Assembly: GCF_021354595.1 (NCBI RefSeq)
Contig: NZ_JADWYJ010000007.1
Span: forward strand, 124,001-188,000
Direction: 5' to 3'
Length of the DNA: 64,000 bases
Origin: Maribellus sp. CM-23
GTDB taxonomy: Bacteria; Bacteroidota; Bacteroidia; Bacteroidales; Prolixibacteraceae
Part shown: piece after piece, positions 60,859 to 64,000 of the stretch
How positions within the stretch are numbered: position 1 is the first letter of the stretch
Layout of the letters: every line of letters begins with the position of its first letter
Made by a program: the position numbers and the translations under genes
The notes under the pieces: model-generated
The model's database searches: none
What the model was told of the DNA's origin: nothing
The model's input: the letters and a program-made list of their open reading frames with translations, nothing else

Positions 60859-63168
60859 TTACTTTTTAAACGCAGTCTCAGTTTTCCCTTTTATCAGCGA
60901 TTCGTTTCCCCAAACCGTTACCGGCACATCCACATCCGAATGATTGATGACCATAAAAAGATCCCGGTTCTTTTTCACCTCAAGATGAGCGCCTCCAAAG
61001 TTGATCCGAAAGCTGTAGGCATTCCATTTTTCGGGCAGAAATGGTCTGAAAGTTAGCTTCCCAGCTTTCACACGCATTCCTCCAAGCCCCATTACAAAGG
61101 CCATCCAGGTTCCTCCCATGCTGGTGATGTGCAGTCCGTCTTCGGTATCGTTGTTATAATCATCCAAATCCAGGCGGGCGGTGCGCAGGTACATTTCGTA
61201 CGACTTTTCGCTGTACCCGATTCGCGCTGCCAAAATCGAATGCACACAAGGCGAAAGCGAAGATTCATGAACAGTTAGCGGCTCATAAAAATCAAAATGA
61301 CGGCGCAATTCCTCTTCTTCAAAATTCTCCTGGAATAAATACAGGCTCTGAAGCGTATCGGCCTGTTTTATGTACGGAGCACGCAAAATGCGGTCCCACG
61401 ACCATTTTTGGTTGATCGGCCGGTCTTTGGGAGAAAGTTCCGAAACCGGAGTCAGGTCTTTGTCCAGAAATCCGTCTTGCTGGAGGTAGATTCCCCGTTT
61501 TTCATCGCGTGGAAAATACATGTTCTGAATAATATCAGCCCAGCGTTCTGTTTCCTGAAGTTCATTGAATTTCCATTTCTGAATTAGCTCTTCAAAAAGA
61601 TACGGATGTTCCGTTTTCAGGTATTCAATAACTTCCAGTGTATATTTTAAGGTCCACACAGCAATGTAATTCGTGTGGAAATTGTTGTTCACATTGTTTT
61701 CGTATTCGTTGGGGCCGGTCACTCCCAGCATTACATATTTCTGCTTGTCTTGCGACCAGTTGACACGCTGGCTCCAAAACCGGCTGATTCCGAGCAATAC
61801 CTCAAAACCCTGGGGTGCCAGGTATTCCTTGTCGCCCATGTAGTTCACATAATCATAAACAGCGTAGGCAATAGCGCCATTCCGGTGAATTTCTTCAAAA
61901 GTAATTTCCCATTCGTTGTGGCATTCTTCGCCGTTAATGGTTACCATCGGGTAAAGCGCAGCTCCGTTTGTAAAGCCAAGTTTACCGGCATTTTCAATGG
62001 CCTTTTGCAGGTGCTTGTGCCGGTAGATCAGCAGGTTTTTGGAAACCAGCTGCGGCGCCGTACTCAGGTAAAACGGAAGACAATAGGCTTCTGTATCCCA
62101 ATAAGTTACCCCTCCGTATTTTTCGCCTGTAAATCCTTTTGGTCCAATGTTCAGCCGCTCATCCTCACCCGAATACGTTTGATTCAGTTGAAAAACATTA
62201 AAGCGAATTCCCTGCTGGGCAGCCACATCTCCTTCAATGCGAATATCGCTGGTTTCCCACTTCTCCAACCAGTGATTTTTATGACTTTCGAACAGCACAT
62301 CAAACCCGGCAGATGCCGCCAACTCGATCGCTTCCCTGGCTTTCTGTACCAGTTGTTCTTTTGAATAATACAGGGATGAAACGGTTGACGAGAGTTTTTC
62401 AATCACCAGTTCATCGCCGTTATTTACCGCGACTTTCTGAGTGGCTTCAACATACTTCTCCCTGTTTGTATAAGTGATTTCCGTGTTTACTTTCTTTCCA
62501 TTTTGAGTAAGCTCGAACCACATTCCGGTACAAACATGAAATTCCGTTTTGAGTGTTTCAACGGTAAGGTAGCCTTCCTGACCGCCAATGGCGCGGGAAA
62601 CTTCCACCCAGAATTTTTCATCGTAGTTCGAATCTTCGTTCTCCACATCGCCATCCAGATAAGGGGTAAATTCAATCTCACCCGAAAAATTCAACGCTTT
62701 TACAGAATAGCGGATAGCACCAATCTCCGTGGCATTGATGCTTACAAAGCGATGCGAACTCACTTCTACCTGGTTTCCGTTTTTTAGTTCGGCAACAAAG
62801 CGGCGCGAGAGCAAACCGTGTTGCATGTCGAGTTCCCGGACAAACGAAAGTACTTTGACTTTTGCCAGGTCCAGTTCTTCGCCATTAACCCGGATGTTAA
62901 TCCCAATCCAATTAGTGGAGTTAATGATCTTGGCAAAATATTCCGGGTAGCCGTTTTTCCACCAACCCACGCGGGTTTTGTCCGGATAATAGATCCCGGC
63001 TACATACGTTCCGTTCAGCGAATCGCCCGAGTACTTTTCCTCGAAATTGGCACGCTGTCCCATTTTCCCGTTTCCAATACTGAAAAGACTTTCAGAAATA
63101 CGGTTAAAAGCAGGATTGAACCCCTCTTCTATAATTTTCCATTCGTGATGGATTATGTACTCCTTCAT
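60859..63168 (-). CDS. GH65 maltose phosphorylase
   Basis: 769 residues, no signal peptide, so cytoplasmic. Features: IIHHEWKIIEEGFNPAFNRISESLFSIGNGKMGQRANFEE at the start, FTGEKYGGVTYWDTEAYCLPFYL, and the catalytic block EECHNEWEITFEEIHRNGAIAYA with the general acid Glu (about 420-430), which matches maltose phosphorylases rather than trehalose or kojibiose enzymes as far as I can recall. It splits maltose with phosphate into glucose and beta-glucose-1-phosphate. It begins 9 bases behind the MFS transporter gene. Confidence 0.93.
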   Translation of the reverse strand: MKEYIIHHEWKIIEEGFNPAFNRISESLFSIGNGKMGQRANFEEKYSGDSLNGTYVAGIYYPDKTRVGWWKNGYPEYFAKIINSTNWIGINIRVNGEELDLAKVKVLSFVRELDMQHGLLSRRFVAELKNGNQVEVSSHRFVSINATEIGAIRYSVKALNFSGEIEFTPYLDGDVENEDSNYDEKFWVEVSRAIGGQEGYLTVETLKTEFHVCTGMWFELTQNGKKVNTEITYTNREKYVEATQKVAVNNGDELVIEKLSSTVSSLYYSKEQLVQKAREAIELAASAGFDVLFESHKNHWLEKWETSDIRIEGDVAAQQGIRFNVFQLNQTYSGEDERLNIGPKGFTGEKYGGVTYWDTEAYCLPFYLSTAPQLVSKNLLIYRHKHLQKAIENAGKLGFTNGAALYPMVTINGEECHNEWEITFEEIHRNGAIAYAVYDYVNYMGDKEYLAPQGFEVLLGISRFWSQRVNWSQDKQKYVMLGVTGPNEYENNVNNNFHTNYIAVWTLKYTLEVIEYLKTEHPYLFEELIQKWKFNELQETERWADIIQNMYFPRDEKRGIYLQQDGFLDKDLTPVSELSPKDRPINQKWSWDRILRAPYIKQADTLQSLYLFQENFEEEELRRHFDFYEPLTVHESSLSPCVHSILAARIGYSEKSYEMYLRTARLDLDDYNNDTEDGLHITSMGGTWMAFVMGLGGMRVKAGKLTFRPFLPEKWNAYSFRINFGGAHLEVKKNRDLFMVINHSDVDVPVTVWGNESLIKGKTETAFKK

Positions 63169-63177
63169 TGTTTCTTT

Positions 63178-64000
63178 CTAATAAGTTTGTTTTTCTGCTG
63201 CTACATCTTTCACAAAAAGCACCATTACTGCGGCAACGGCCATGGATACCCCGCCAAAAACCAATGCATAAATGGCTTCTCCGTTGAACAGGTCCTGTAC
63301 CATGAATCCGAGAATGGTGGCTGCCAAAATCTGAGGGATAACGATGAAGAAATTGAAGATCCCCATATAAATCCCCATTTTCCGGGCCGGCAACGACCCG
63401 GTGAGAATGGCGTAAGGCATGGAAAGAATACTCGCCCAGGCGATACCCACTCCTACCATCGGCAGAATCAGCCAGTTGGGATCTTCTATGAGGTAAATGG
63501 CTGCCAAAGCTATCCCGCCAATGGCCAGACTAATGGCATGCGTAATTTTCCGGCTGGTTAGTTTTGCCACCACCGGGAGTGCAAAAGCAATCAGCGCAGC
63601 CACTCCATTGTAAACGCCAAAAAGCAGATTTACCCAATCGGCACCGTCATTGTAAAGTTTCGAAGTAGTGTCGGAGGTTCCATAAACATGACTCGTGATT
63701 CCGGCGGTTGAATAAATCCACAACGAAAAAAGCGCCATCCAGGTAAAGAACTGTACCAGCGCCAGTTGTTTCATGGTAAGCGGCATGCGAAGCAAGTCGC
63801 TAAATATTTCCACCAATGCACTCTCTTCTCCTTTTTTTGATTTCAGAACAACTGCCACCAGCATTAGCACTGCGAAAAGAAGCAGTATCCCTCCCAGGAT
63901 ATAAAGCTCTTCTTTCAGATGCAAAAAGAGGGTGAGTACAACAATCAGTAAACCTACCAAACCAAAAATTCCACCTACTTTTATAAACTGGCCGCCCGCA
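63178..64000 (-). CDS. MFS sugar (maltose-type) transporter, C-terminal part
   Basis: The frame is open to the right edge, so the N-terminal part is missing; about 274 residues are present. It has about seven membrane helices with blocks LVQFFTWMALFSLWIYSTAGITSHVYG, LFGVYNGVAALIAFALP, GVGIAWASILSMPYAILTGSLPARKMGIYMGIFNFFIVIPQ, typical of the SLC45-like/GPH maltose or sucrose carriers of Bacteroidota. Paired with GH65, it most likely brings maltose across the inner membrane. It is the most upstream gene of the cluster seen here. Confidence 0.93.
   Translation of the reverse strand, partial: AGGQFIKVGGIFGLVGLLIVVLTLFLHLKEELYILGGILLLFAVLMLVAVVLKSKKGEESALVEIFSDLLRMPLTMKQLALVQFFTWMALFSLWIYSTAGITSHVYGTSDTTSKLYNDGADWVNLLFGVYNGVAALIAFALPVVAKLTSRKITHAISLAIGGIALAAIYLIEDPNWLILPMVGVGIAWASILSMPYAILTGSLPARKMGIYMGIFNFFIVIPQILAATILGFMVQDLFNGEAIYALVFGGVSMAVAAVMVLFVKDVAAEKQTY

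Overview
The window looks like chromosome of a Bacteroidota bacterium, probably a marine or sediment member of the Marinilabiliales/Prolixibacteraceae type (the rank below phylum is inference). The evidence is a SusC/SusD pair with a GH92 enzyme, a starch/maltose cluster with GH13 and GH65 enzymes and an MFS transporter, a C-A-B ordered fumarate reductase/succinate dehydrogenase, long IleRS and LspA forms, and repeated TAnnTTTG (-7) boxes just upstream of genes, sometimes with a TTTG (-33) box. No tRNA, rRNA, CRISPR array, insertion sequence or phage gene was seen.

Layout. 1-2.2 kb: 5' part of kbl, divergent from gltX. 2.2-8.3 kb: a tight five-gene minus-strand operon (tetraheme cytochrome/SUMF1 fusion, Tat-exported Gfo/Idh/MocA oxidoreductase, polyprenyl-phosphate GT2, GT-C glycosyltransferase with C-terminal TPRs, small membrane protein). 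It is divergent from a membrane-spanning regulator with a LamG sensor and a cytoplasmic SARP/BTAD DNA-binding part (8.5-11 kb). 11-18.6 kb: tryptophanase, a beta-phosphoglucomutase-like HAD enzyme, a FolM-like/FolX-like/FolK pteridine operon, riboflavin synthase, cysS, lspA and a DksA-like protein. 18.7-26.8 kb: ileS, an exported aldose 1-epimerase, then btpA-like, an NfeD-LytTR fusion, NfeD and an SPFH protein. 26.9-33.1 kb: DUF1080 lipoprotein, CPBP protease, an unknown conserved protein and frdCAB. 33.4-43.1 kb: a small polysaccharide utilisation locus (SusC, SusD, GH92 alpha-mannosidase, TPR-AraC regulator). 43.8-56.8 kb: split cobalamin-type methyltransferase pair, gluconate permease, ElaA-like acetyltransferase, a zinc-ribbon protein, an exported peroxiredoxin, mfd, an FN3-like lipoprotein, a BlaI/M56 (BlaR1-like) pair and a YdeI-family protein. 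57-64 kb: two exported GH13 enzymes, GH65 maltose phosphorylase and the 3' part of a sugar MFS transporter, all on the minus strand.

How it fits together. Starch or maltodextrin would be cut by the secreted GH13 enzymes. Maltose would enter through the MFS carrier and be split by the GH65 phosphorylase to glucose and beta-glucose-1-phosphate, which a beta-phosphoglucomutase would channel to glycolysis; such an enzyme is encoded 47 kb away in this window. The SusCD/GH92 locus would import and trim alpha-mannosides. frdCAB is central anaerobic or respiratory metabolism.

The least familiar material is regulatory or architectural. It comprises the LamG-TM-SARP receptor facing the cytochrome/SUMF1-led glycosyltransferase operon, the NfeD-LytTR fusion, an IleRS whose signature motif reads GIHH instead of HxGH, a FolX/FolM-type pteridine branch, and a BlaI/M56 pair with two evenly spaced dyads, one lying over the promoter. 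All assignments are by eye from protein sequence and known family motifs; no searches were run.
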